Assembly (NCBI GenBank): GCA_902768975.1
Contig: CACXMZ010000005.1
Span: forward strand, 124,001 to 188,000
Origin: an uncultured Coriobacteriaceae bacterium
Lineage (GTDB): Bacteria > Actinomycetota > Coriobacteriia > Coriobacteriales > Eggerthellaceae
Reading direction: 5' to 3'
DNA: 64,000 bases
Shown: positions 28,745-35,977 of the stretch, piece by piece
Layout: each line of letters begins with the position of its first letter
Position numbering within the stretch: position 1 is the stretch's first letter
Notes under the pieces: generated by a model
Seen by the model: the letters and a program-made list of their open reading frames with translations, nothing else
Told to the model about the DNA's origin: nothing
Database searches by the model: none
Position numbers and translations under genes: made by a program

Positions 28745-29064
28745 GCCTTACTGAATTCTTGATTGTGTGGCTGAGCTGTTTGGCAACGATGCTTGCGTGT
28801 CGCTGCATTCCCATTTTCATCCTTAAAGGACGCGACCTGCCTGAATCCTTGCGTAATGCCCTCAATCTTATTCCCCCTGCCGCCTTTGCTGCACTTGTTG
28901 CCAACGATTTGTTTAGTCCCACTATGTTTTCGACGGGCATTTGGCCGGGCATTATCCCTGTTGTCGCTGCACTTGTTGTGGTAATAGTGGCCAAGACTAC
29001 TAAGTCGCTCATTTGGTGCGCCATCACAGGTGTTGTTACGTATGCGCTGCTCACGCTTATCTAG
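28741..29064 (+). CDS. azlD: AzlD family amino-acid exporter subunit
   Basis: Small membrane protein of 107 residues with about four spans and the typical RCIPIFILKGRDLPESLRNAL segment near residues 21-41. It is the partner of AzlC, and the ATGA overlap implies coupled translation and a fixed ratio. The substrate is inferred from the family only. Confidence 0.88.
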   Translation: MSLTEFLIVWLSCLATMLACRCIPIFILKGRDLPESLRNALNLIPPAAFAALVANDLFSPTMFSTGIWPGIIPVVAALVVVIVAKTTKSLIWCAITGVVTYALLTLI

Positions 29065-29128
29065 CACGGGTCGCCTGCCAAGCAGTTTCCCCCCATTGTG
29101 CATGCTTCTCCATAACTTCGAATAATTC

Positions 29129-29157
29129 TTGCGAAGGCTGGTGCAGCAGGGTATAAT
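29129..29157 (+). promoter_or_regulatory. Promoter of rplS
   Basis: TTGCGA (29129-29134), a 17-base spacer and TATAAT (29152-29157) form a good sigma-70-type promoter. The start point would be near 29164, giving a leader of about 39 bases before rplS. Confidence 0.7.
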
Positions 29158-29202
29158 TCCGTCTTGCGTCTTTTAGCAGTACTGAAACTATAGAGGTTAA
29201 CA

Positions 29203-29550
29203 ATGGACATTATTCGAGCAATTGAACAACAGCAGATTAAGCAGGACATTCCTGATTTTCATGTAGGCGACAACGTCAAGGTTCACTATCGCATTACCGA
29301 AGGTAACCGCGAACGTATCCAGGTGTTCCAGGGCGACGTTATTCGCAAGCATGGGGCAAGCAACCGCGAAACCTTTACCGTGCGCAAGATTAGCTTTTCG
29401 GTAGGTGTCGAGCGTACCTTCCCGGTACACAGCCCCAAGATCGACAAGATCGAAGTGGTTCGCCAGGGCGACGTGAAGCGTGCCAAACTTTACTACCTGC
29501 GCGACAAGGTGGGCAAGGCCGCCAAGATCAAGGAAAAGTCCTTCAATTAA
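29203..29550 (+). CDS. rplS: 50S ribosomal protein L19
   Basis: Protein of 115 residues, a standard L19 at the interface of the two ribosomal subunits. The motifs [22 protein letters not shown] and [17 protein letters not shown] are conserved, and the tail is basic. An AGAGG site lies before the ATG. It has its own promoter and terminator, so it is a single-gene unit. In Bacillus rplS is followed closely by rnhB, as here. Confidence 0.98.
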   Translation: MDIIRAIEQQQIKQDIPDFHVGDNVKVHYRITEGNRERIQVFQGDVIRKHGASNRETFTVRKISFSVGVERTFPVHSPKIDKIEVVRQGDVKRAKLYYLRDKVGKAAKIKEKSFN

Positions 29551-29560
29551 TTGCACTGAG

Positions 29561-29583
29561 AGCCCGCGCATGCGGGCTTTTTT
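29561..29583 (+). terminator. Terminator after rplS
   Basis: A 7-bp stem (AGCCCGC/GCGGGCT) with loop GCAT and six T. It lies 10 bases after the rplS stop and just before the rnhB promoter. Confidence 0.95.
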
Positions 29584-29600
29584 ATAGGTATACTTCAGGT

Positions 29601-30386
29601 ATGAAACGCAATGATCAAACCGTTGAAGCTATCAATAAGCTTCTCCAACATGCGACACCTACTGAATTCGCAACACTAAAGCGAAGTCTTTTGGCTGACA
29701 CCCGCAAGGGCGTTAAAGAAGCTCTTGCGCGTACCGAACGTCGTATCGCTGCCGAAGAACGCGAAACCATGCGCCTTGAAGCCCTCTATGACTTCGACAA
29801 AGCTCTGTGCCATAGCTGCGTCCTTGGCCTCGATGAAGTGGGGAGGGGCCCTCTTGCGGGGCCTTTGGCAGTTGGTGGTGTTGTCCTTGACCTTGAAAGC
29901 CGCATTGCAGGCCTTAACGACTCAAAGCAGATTCCAGAAGACAAGCGCGCACAAATTGCTGAAGAAATAAAGCAAACGGCACGGGCATGGACGGTCCAGT
30001 ACGTCGCCCCCGAAGAAATTGATGCGCAGGGTATGAGTGCCTGTCTGCGGAAGGCTTTTAGTGCAGCAATTAAGGCCATTGAAGAACAGGGAATTGCTTT
30101 CGACGCCATTCTTCTTGACGGTAACCCGCTTCGTTTGGATGAACGGGAACATAATGTCGTCAAAGGTGACAGCAAGAGCGCAAGCATAGCCGCGGCTTCG
30201 ATTATTGCTAAGGTTGACCGAGACGCCCGCATGCGCGCCCTTGCCCTTGAGTATCCTGCATATGCTTTTGACCAAAACAAAGGCTATGCGAGTGAGTCGC
30301 ATATTGCAGCTATAAAAAGCCAGGGGCTTTGTCCCATCCATCGGAAAAGTTTTTGTTCTGGATTTCTTCAGGATTCGCTTTTTTAA
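29601..30386 (+). CDS. rnhB: Ribonuclease HII
   Basis: Protein of 261 residues that cuts RNA in RNA-DNA hybrids and removes single ribonucleotides. The catalytic core starts at GLDEVGRGPLAGPLAVG (near 75), then LNDSKQIPEDKR, DAILLDGNPL and KGDSKSASIAAASIIAKVDRD. About 70 residues of charged helix precede the core, as in Gram-positive RnhB. There is no ribosome binding site; TATACT at 29589-29594 lies 6 bases before the ATG, so it is likely leaderless. Confidence 0.95.
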   Translation: MKRNDQTVEAINKLLQHATPTEFATLKRSLLADTRKGVKEALARTERRIAAEERETMRLEALYDFDKALCHSCVLGLDEVGRGPLAGPLAVGGVVLDLESRIAGLNDSKQIPEDKRAQIAEEIKQTARAWTVQYVAPEEIDAQGMSACLRKAFSAAIKAIEEQGIAFDAILLDGNPLRLDEREHNVVKGDSKSASIAAASIIAKVDRDARMRALALEYPAYAFDQNKGYASESHIAAIKSQGLCPIHRKSFCSGFLQDSLF

Positions 30387-30404
30387 GCCCTGGTGCATTT
30401 TTTG

Positions 30405-30540
30405 CCCCCTTTGACATGGGGTGAGAGTTTTTTGAGACCAATCCGTTGAACTTTCGTTGACCTTTTTGTGTTGCGATTTGAGACATTTTGGGGACTGTTT
30501 TGTAGAGCTTTCTGTGACCTTTTATGCGTAGGCTTTTCTT
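30405..30540 (+). repeat. Degenerate ~11.5-nt periodic array of GAC + T-tract units
   Basis: The gap between rnhB and yraN (30387-30562) holds no gene on the plus strand. GA(N)C cores begin near 30413, 30436, 30448, 30459, 30482, 30493 and 30516, so steps are 23, 12, 11, 23, 11 and 23. A weaker core (TAGAGC) fills the 30505 slot. Each core is followed by a short T tract, and from 30453 on the tract centres step by about 9-14 bases. Example units are GAACTTTCGTT, GACCTTTTTGTG, GAGCTTTCTGT and GACCTTTTATGC. Phased T tracts like this tend to curve DNA. Possible roles are a bent promoter region, a multi-site operator or a U-rich leader. Confidence 0.55.
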
Positions 30541-30562
30541 AAAGACAAGAAAGGAGCCACGC

Positions 30563-31051
30563 ATGGAACAAGTCATCGAAAAGAAAAAGAATACGCGTGC
30601 CCAAACTGTAAAAACTTCTCGTAAGACAACTACGAAAAAGAAGAAAACGACACCGGTAAAAAAGAGCCCTCCCAAAAAGAATATGCACAATAAAGACCTG
30701 GGCGCGCGTGGCGAAGAAGTTGCCGTCGATTTTTTGAAGCGTCGTGGTTTTAGCATATTGGAACGAAACTGGACTTGTTTCGCAGGCGAAGCGGACATTA
30801 TCGCCCTGGACGACGAGGCCATCCATTTTATTGAAGTAAAAACAAGGAGGGGAAATGGCCACGGGTTTCCCGCAGAAGCTGTCGACGCAAAGAAGCGCCG
30901 TCGCTATGAAGCCATTTCTGAACTCTATTTGAGTACCTACGACGGATGCGACACCGGTGTTACCTTCGACATCATAGCCATCAATGTTCTTGAAAATGAA
31001 CGAGCCTATGTGCGGGTCTACCGAAACGTTTTAAGCTGCGATTGCAGGTAA
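30563..31051 (+). CDS. YraN/UPF0102 family nuclease-like protein with basic tail
   Basis: Protein of 162 residues. The YraN core starts near residue 43 (KDLGARGEEVAVDFLKRRG) and has the PD-(D/E)XK nuclease motif GEADIIALDD...FIEVKTRRG (about 75-96). Ahead of it is an unusual tail of about 40 residues with 13 Lys and 2 Arg, mixed with Thr and Pro. The start at 30563 has an excellent AAGGAG site, so the tail is probably real; the inner Met at the usual YraN start has no such site. The family role is unclear, perhaps DNA processing. It heads the comM-dprA run. Confidence 0.88.
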   Translation: MEQVIEKKKNTRAQTVKTSRKTTTKKKKTTPVKKSPPKKNMHNKDLGARGEEVAVDFLKRRGFSILERNWTCFAGEADIIALDDEAIHFIEVKTRRGNGHGFPAEAVDAKKRRRYEAISELYLSTYDGCDTGVTFDIIAINVLENERAYVRVYRNVLSCDCR

Positions 31052-31054
31052 GCC

Positions 31055-32578
31055 ATGAACGGAATCTCGCGGTACAGTGTTACCAGTGCAACTATTCGTG
31101 GAGCAGAAGCCATTCCGGTTACCGTTGAAGTCATCATTTCAACAGGAATGCCTGGCATGTCTATAGTCGGCATGCCAGACACGGCCGTCTACGAAGCGCG
31201 TGAACGGGTAAGGGCGGCGCTTAAGTCGTGTAACTTTCAGGTTCCTGGTGAAAAGATAGTCTTTAACCTCGCCCCTGGTTCGGTTAAGAAAACAGGCTCC
31301 GGCTTCGACCTTCCCATGGCCGTTGCGCTGCTCGCCGCAACGAAACAAATACCAACGCAGCACTTGAAGGACAAAATGATCGTGGGCGAACTTTCGCTCG
31401 ATGGCTGTGTAAAACCTGCTCAGGGTCTTGTTGCGTTTCAGATGTGCGCTTACAAGGAAGGGCTTGACCTTCTCTGTGCTCCTACCTATAACGCGCTTTC
31501 TGAAAAGGAAGAGGGGAATACAGTTTATTCCGTAAGCCACCTGCGAGCGCTTTTAGAAGATGAACTTTCCTGTGCACCAAACTATGCCAATAATGAAGCT
31601 CCTCATGCCCTAGATTATGCCGACGTAGGTGGTCATAAGCTTGCCAAACGAGCGATGCAAATTGCTGCGGCGGGCAACCATGGCCTTCTTATGATGGGCC
31701 CACCTGGGTCTGGTAAAACCATGCTCGCGCAGCGTCTACCAAGCATACTTCCACGCTTAAGCCCCGCTGAAATTGCAGAGTCGTCTTGTATCGCATCCAT
31801 AGTGGGGGAACCTATCGAAAGCCTGCTTCAGGGAAGCAGACCCTTCCGTTCACCTCATCATTCAGCGACGCTTGCCGGGCTCATAGGCGGTGGAAACCCG
31901 GTACGCCCTGGTGAAGTATCCTTGGCCCACAATGGGGTGCTTATGCTAGATGAATTGTCCGAGTTTTCGCATTCGGTATTGCAGGGTTTACGCCAACCTA
32001 TTGAAGATGGCAAGGTGTCTATTACGCGTGCTGACGGCAATGTGGTCATGCCTGCGAAATTTATGCTCATTGCCGCTTCTAACCCGTGCCCCTGCGGCTA
32101 TTATGGCGACGAAAAAATAAGCTGTACCTGCACTCCTTCACGTATACATGCGTATCAAAATCGTATCGGTGGGCCGCTCATAGATCGATTCGACATGTTC
32201 ATTGACGTATGGCGCAGCAATTTTGATGACGTTGTGGCGGGTGACGCAACAACAAGTTCTGAAAAGCTTCGAGGGGGCGTCCTTGCGGCACGTGCTTTTG
32301 CGTTCGAACGCTTCAAGAATACAAGTCTTCACGACAGGACCGAAAATGCAGTATCTGTGCTTATGGAACAGTGCATGATGGATGCAAAAACAACTCGCTA
32401 CTTCAAGCATCATGCTCAATTGCACCTTCTCAGCGGCAGGGGCATTATGCGAACACTGAGAGTGGCGCGCACCATTGCCGACCTCGAGCTAAGTGACCGT
32501 GTTCTGGAAAAGCATATAGCCGAAGCACTTACCCTGCGTTTGAGACTTTCTTCAACAGGCAAACAGGAGATAGCATGA
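31055..32578 (+). CDS. comM: ComM/YifB family AAA+ ATPase
   Basis: Protein of 507 residues with an N-terminal Lon-like domain (GMPGMSIVGMPDTAVYEARERVRAAL is split over 29-54), a Mg-chelatase-like AAA+ domain with Walker A GPPGSGKTMLAQR (near 214), Walker B VLMLDEL, and a four-Cys stretch CPCGYYGDEKISCTC (near 347). ComM is known in some bacteria as a hexameric helicase for branch migration in natural transformation. It overlaps dprA by 4 bases, which fits that role, but no DNA-uptake genes are in the window. Confidence 0.93.
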   Translation: MNGISRYSVTSATIRGAEAIPVTVEVIISTGMPGMSIVGMPDTAVYEARERVRAALKSCNFQVPGEKIVFNLAPGSVKKTGSGFDLPMAVALLAATKQIPTQHLKDKMIVGELSLDGCVKPAQGLVAFQMCAYKEGLDLLCAPTYNALSEKEEGNTVYSVSHLRALLEDELSCAPNYANNEAPHALDYADVGGHKLAKRAMQIAAAGNHGLLMMGPPGSGKTMLAQRLPSILPRLSPAEIAESSCIASIVGEPIESLLQGSRPFRSPHHSATLAGLIGGGNPVRPGEVSLAHNGVLMLDELSEFSHSVLQGLRQPIEDGKVSITRADGNVVMPAKFMLIAASNPCPCGYYGDEKISCTCTPSRIHAYQNRIGGPLIDRFDMFIDVWRSNFDDVVAGDATTSSEKLRGGVLAARAFAFERFKNTSLHDRTENAVSVLMEQCMMDAKTTRYFKHHAQLHLLSGRGIMRTLRVARTIADLELSDRVLEKHIAEALTLRLRLSSTGKQEIA

Positions 32579-33570
32579 AAAGCTCAACAGAAACGTATAC
32601 CGTCATAGATGACAAGCATGTTGCTTACAATGGCAAGACCTATACGCTCTATTCAGGCCCTAAGCTTGAAGGGGAGCGAAGTGTTATTTCTCTTAATTCA
32701 AAGCGCTATCCAGAACTTTTACGTTGTACCCATAAGCCGCCTCAGAAGCTTTATGTAATAGGAAACGTAAATGCCCTAAGCAAACCATCTCTTGCAGTAA
32801 TCGGCGCGCGTCGTGCAACGCCTTATGGTCTTGCCTGTACCGAATTGTTCGCCATGCGGGCAGCAGAAAAGGGCATAGTTATTACTTCAGGAGGAGCCTT
32901 TGGTTGCGACTCGAAATCTCATCGGTCGGCTCTTGAAGCTGGTGGCTGTACCGTTGCCGTCTTGGGTGGCGGCTGCGACCAGATCTACCCTCAGGTTAAC
33001 TATAGATTATTCCAAGATATTATCGATTCCGGAGGTGCAGTCGTTTCAGAACGCCCTTGGCATTATCCTGCCTTGCCATTCACCTTCCGTGAAAGGAATA
33101 GGATCATTGCCGGTCTTGCCCAAGCCTTGCTTATAGTTGAAGCAGCTCTGCCATCGGGAACATTCTCTACGGCCGATGCTGCCCTGAATGCAAGTCGGGA
33201 CGTCTTGGTGGTGCCTGGATCTATTTGTTCATACAACTCCGCGGGCTCCAATCAGCTGCTGTACCAGGGTGCAACGCCGGTTGTCGACACAGAAACATTC
33301 GAAGATGTACTTTTCAGTGTGTACGGCACTTTAAAACAGGAAGATTTGAAAGGTCCCCGCAAGAAAGAAAAGCGTACCGACCCACTTCTCGATGCTCTGC
33401 AGGCCAATCCTATGCGCCTTGATGCCATTATGAGTGAAATAAAAGTTCCACGAAGCATTTCGAAGGATCCAGAAGCTTGGCTCCAGGCACATTTGGTCGA
33501 GCTTGAAGCTACGGGGCTCATTAAACGCTTTCCTGACGGGCGCTATGGTCCTGCGAAAATCGCTTCCTAG
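32575..33570 (+). CDS. dprA: DNA processing protein DprA
   Basis: Protein of 331 residues with the DprA Rossmann-like domain: YPELLR near 42, AVIGARRATPYG near 74, TSGGAFGCDSKSHRSALEAGG near 102, GGGCDQIYPQVNYRL, and FRERNRIIAGLAQALLIVEA. A C-terminal winged-helix part follows (DALQANPMRLDAIMSEIKVP). It loads RecA on incoming single-stranded DNA in transformation and also exists in non-competent species. Note FGCDSKSH where many have GID(x)xAH. It overlaps comM by 4 bases. Confidence 0.92.
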   Translation: MKSSTETYTVIDDKHVAYNGKTYTLYSGPKLEGERSVISLNSKRYPELLRCTHKPPQKLYVIGNVNALSKPSLAVIGARRATPYGLACTELFAMRAAEKGIVITSGGAFGCDSKSHRSALEAGGCTVAVLGGGCDQIYPQVNYRLFQDIIDSGGAVVSERPWHYPALPFTFRERNRIIAGLAQALLIVEAALPSGTFSTADAALNASRDVLVVPGSICSYNSAGSNQLLYQGATPVVDTETFEDVLFSVYGTLKQEDLKGPRKKEKRTDPLLDALQANPMRLDAIMSEIKVPRSISKDPEAWLQAHLVELEATGLIKRFPDGRYGPAKIAS

Positions 33571-33593
33571 GCAGCATTTGGTATTATTTCCCT

Positions 33594-34973
33594 ATGAGTG
33601 AATCTATTTGCGTCATAGGTGCAGGACTTGCTGGGAGTGAAGCAGCACTCCAGCTAGGGAAGCGTGGCACACGGGTCGTGCTTATTGAAGCGCGCCCTGA
33701 AGTTCCCACGCCCGTTCACAAGACTCATTACTGTGCTGAACTTGTCTGTTCGAATTCACTTAAGAGCGAAAAGGAAGATTCGGCGGCTGGCCTCTTGAAG
33801 TACGAACTGAAGGAACTCGATTCCTTCGTGTATCAGTGCGCCCTCGAACACCGGGTTCCCGCTGGCGGTGCGCTCGCGGTTGAACGTGATTCTTTTGCTC
33901 AAGAGGTTACCTCGCTCATTGAATCAAATGAATGCATCGAATTAATCCGCGCTGAAGTAAAAACCATAACGAGCGACGCTCGCGTTGAACTTTCAAGTGG
34001 GGAAGTCATCGGCCCCTTTGCTGCCTTTATTATTGCGACTGGCCCCTTAACAACCGACTCATTTGCTGAATGGCTTATGAAACACACGGGCCAAGAAAGC
34101 CTTTCGTTTTACGACGCTGCTGCCCCTATTGTCTATGCAGATTCCCTCGACATGGACAAAGTATTTCGCCAGAGCCGCTATGAAGAAGGTGAAGGCGACT
34201 ATTTGAATGCTCCTTTCGAAAAGGACGAATACGAAGCATTTATTAACGAACTTCTTGAAGCAAAGCGTGTCATTGCCAAAGATTTTGAATCAAAAGATTT
34301 ATTTCAGGCTTGCCAACCCATTGAAGAAATAGCCCGAAAGGGTTTCGATGCACCACGCTATGGTCCTTTAAAACCTGTTGGACTTACCGACCCCCACACG
34401 GGGAGGCGCCCCTGGGCAGCCGTTCAGCTTCGTTCGGAAGATAAGTTTGGCCAGTCTTATAACTTGGTTGGCTTCCAAACGAACCTCACTTTTCCTGAGC
34501 AAGAACGTGTATTCCGCATGATTCCTGGCTTGGAGCATGCTGAGTTTTCGCGCTACGGCGTTATGCATCGTAATACCTTCCTCGATGCGCCACGTCTTAT
34601 GTCTGCATCGCAGGAAGTCAAATCCTTTAGCAAGGCGTGCGGAGCACCGGTTTTCCTGGCGGGGCAAATAGCAGGAACGGAAGGTTATTGCGAAGCCATA
34701 CGTTCGGGCCTCCATGCGGCTTTAAGCATCCTGCAGTTTACCCATGGCCAAGCCACTGCCGATCTTCCCCCAGAAACGGTCTATGGTGCCCTGCTTGCGT
34801 ATGCAACCGACCCTGCCGTAGTCGAATACCAGCCCATGCACGTCAATTTTGGCATTATGCCCCCGCTTCCTGAAAAAATTAAAAACAAGGGCCAGCGCTA
34901 TGCTGCTTATGCTCAGCGTGCCCGAGAAGCCTTGCAAACATACCGTTCTGTGCTTGAACAAGAATTGAAGTGA
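33594..34973 (+). CDS. trmFO: Folate-dependent tRNA (uracil-54-C5) methyltransferase TrmFO
   Basis: Protein of 459 residues that makes ribothymidine at position 54 of tRNA from methylene-tetrahydrofolate and reduced FAD. It begins with the FAD-binding GAGLAGSEAALQLGKRG (residues 8-24), then CAELVCSNSLKSE near 46, and the C-terminal GQIAGTEGYCEAIRSGL (near 359). Its length is normal. No ribosome binding site is seen; TATTAT at 33582-33587 lies 6 bases before the ATG. In Bacillus topA lies between dprA and trmFO; here it is missing. Confidence 0.95.
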   Translation: MSESICVIGAGLAGSEAALQLGKRGTRVVLIEARPEVPTPVHKTHYCAELVCSNSLKSEKEDSAAGLLKYELKELDSFVYQCALEHRVPAGGALAVERDSFAQEVTSLIESNECIELIRAEVKTITSDARVELSSGEVIGPFAAFIIATGPLTTDSFAEWLMKHTGQESLSFYDAAAPIVYADSLDMDKVFRQSRYEEGEGDYLNAPFEKDEYEAFINELLEAKRVIAKDFESKDLFQACQPIEEIARKGFDAPRYGPLKPVGLTDPHTGRRPWAAVQLRSEDKFGQSYNLVGFQTNLTFPEQERVFRMIPGLEHAEFSRYGVMHRNTFLDAPRLMSASQEVKSFSKACGAPVFLAGQIAGTEGYCEAIRSGLHAALSILQFTHGQATADLPPETVYGALLAYATDPAVVEYQPMHVNFGIMPPLPEKIKNKGQRYAAYAQRAREALQTYRSVLEQELK

Positions 34974-34974
34974 C

Positions 34975-35919
34975 ATGTCAGATAATCACTCATCTCTGGA
35001 AGCATTTGAATCATTAATCGACCAGTTCTGTTCTGACATGCGTACAGAACGTAATGCTTCAGTTCATACCATACGGAATTATGCCTTGGATTTGCACGAT
35101 TATTATCGTTGGGCACAGCGCGCTTCAGTTGAGCCCCTTACCCCCACACATAGGCAGCTCCGCCGTTATTTGGGCGAACTTGACCAGGCCCGTTATGCGC
35201 GTTCAACCATCAATAGACGATTGAGTTCCTTGCGGAGCTTTTTCCGCTGGGCCATGATAGCGGGGCTCGCGAAGTCAAACCCCGCAGACGTACTTATGTC
35301 CTTAAAGGAAGACAAAACCTTGCCACATCGCATTTCTGAAAGCGATATGAAGCGCATTCTTTCGGTCTATTCTCCTTTTAATGAAGCAGGGGAGCTTCGT
35401 GATCGAAGTGCTTCAGATATACGTAATCAAGCAATACTAGAACTTTTATATGCTTCAGGGACGCGTATTTCAGAAGTTTCAAGCTTGCGCCTCGTGAGCG
35501 TTGACTATGAAAATAGCTTGATAAGAGTCTTTGGCAAGGGGAGCAAAGAGCGCATTGTCCCAGTTCATGCCCTTGCCATGGAGTCAATGCGCCTGTATCA
35601 GACGAAGGCGCGCCCCAAACTTTTGGAAGGTAGGCCCGCTTCAGAATTCTTTTTTGTTTCCACGCGCGGTAAGCAAATGAGTACCGATTCACTGCGCAAA
35701 ATGTTCAATGCCACGCTAAAAAAAGCTGGTATCAATGCTGCGTATACCCCACATGACATGCGCCATACCTTTGCAAGCGACGTTCTTGAAGGCGGGGCAG
35801 ACCTGCGTAGCGTTCAAGAAATGCTCGGGCATTCAAGCCTTTCAACCACGCAAATCTACACGCATCTTTCTGCAGAACGCCTTAAGGCCATACATCGCCA
35901 ATCTCATCCCCGCGGATAG
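34975..35919 (+). CDS. xerC: XerC/XerD-type tyrosine recombinase
   Basis: Protein of 314 residues. It has a SAM-like N-terminal DNA-binding domain (FCSDMRTERNASVHTIRNY) and a catalytic domain with Arg in YASGTRISEVSSL (near 164), Lys in GKGSKERIVP, HDMRHTFAS (near 262), LGHSSLSTTQIYTHLS with His and the Tyr nucleophile. It should resolve chromosome dimers at dif. The position after trmFO matches XerC (CodV) of Gram-positives, so I call it chromosomal rather than a phage integrase. There is only one base between the trmFO stop and this start. Confidence 0.88.
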   Translation: MSDNHSSLEAFESLIDQFCSDMRTERNASVHTIRNYALDLHDYYRWAQRASVEPLTPTHRQLRRYLGELDQARYARSTINRRLSSLRSFFRWAMIAGLAKSNPADVLMSLKEDKTLPHRISESDMKRILSVYSPFNEAGELRDRSASDIRNQAILELLYASGTRISEVSSLRLVSVDYENSLIRVFGKGSKERIVPVHALAMESMRLYQTKARPKLLEGRPASEFFFVSTRGKQMSTDSLRKMFNATLKKAGINAAYTPHDMRHTFASDVLEGGADLRSVQEMLGHSSLSTTQIYTHLSAERLKAIHRQSHPRG

Positions 35920-35977
35920 GCATTCTTATCTATAATGAGAGTTTGTCAAAAAACATCTCTCGTTAAGGAATGCAGTT

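Noticed and set aside
28333-29103. 256-residue minus-strand open frame
   Set aside because: It is antisense to azlC and azlD and is rich in Asn/Lys without a domain; it is a shadow frame.
30310-30822. 170-residue minus-strand open frame that crosses the rnhB-yraN gap
   Set aside because: It runs through two coding genes in antisense and the gap between them. The periodic T-rich array explains why it stays open, and no ribosome site or motif was found.
34975-35919. Possible phage or integron integrase
   Set aside because: The recombinase follows trmFO as XerC does in Gram-positives and no mobile genes or att repeats are near, so it is a housekeeping Xer protein.
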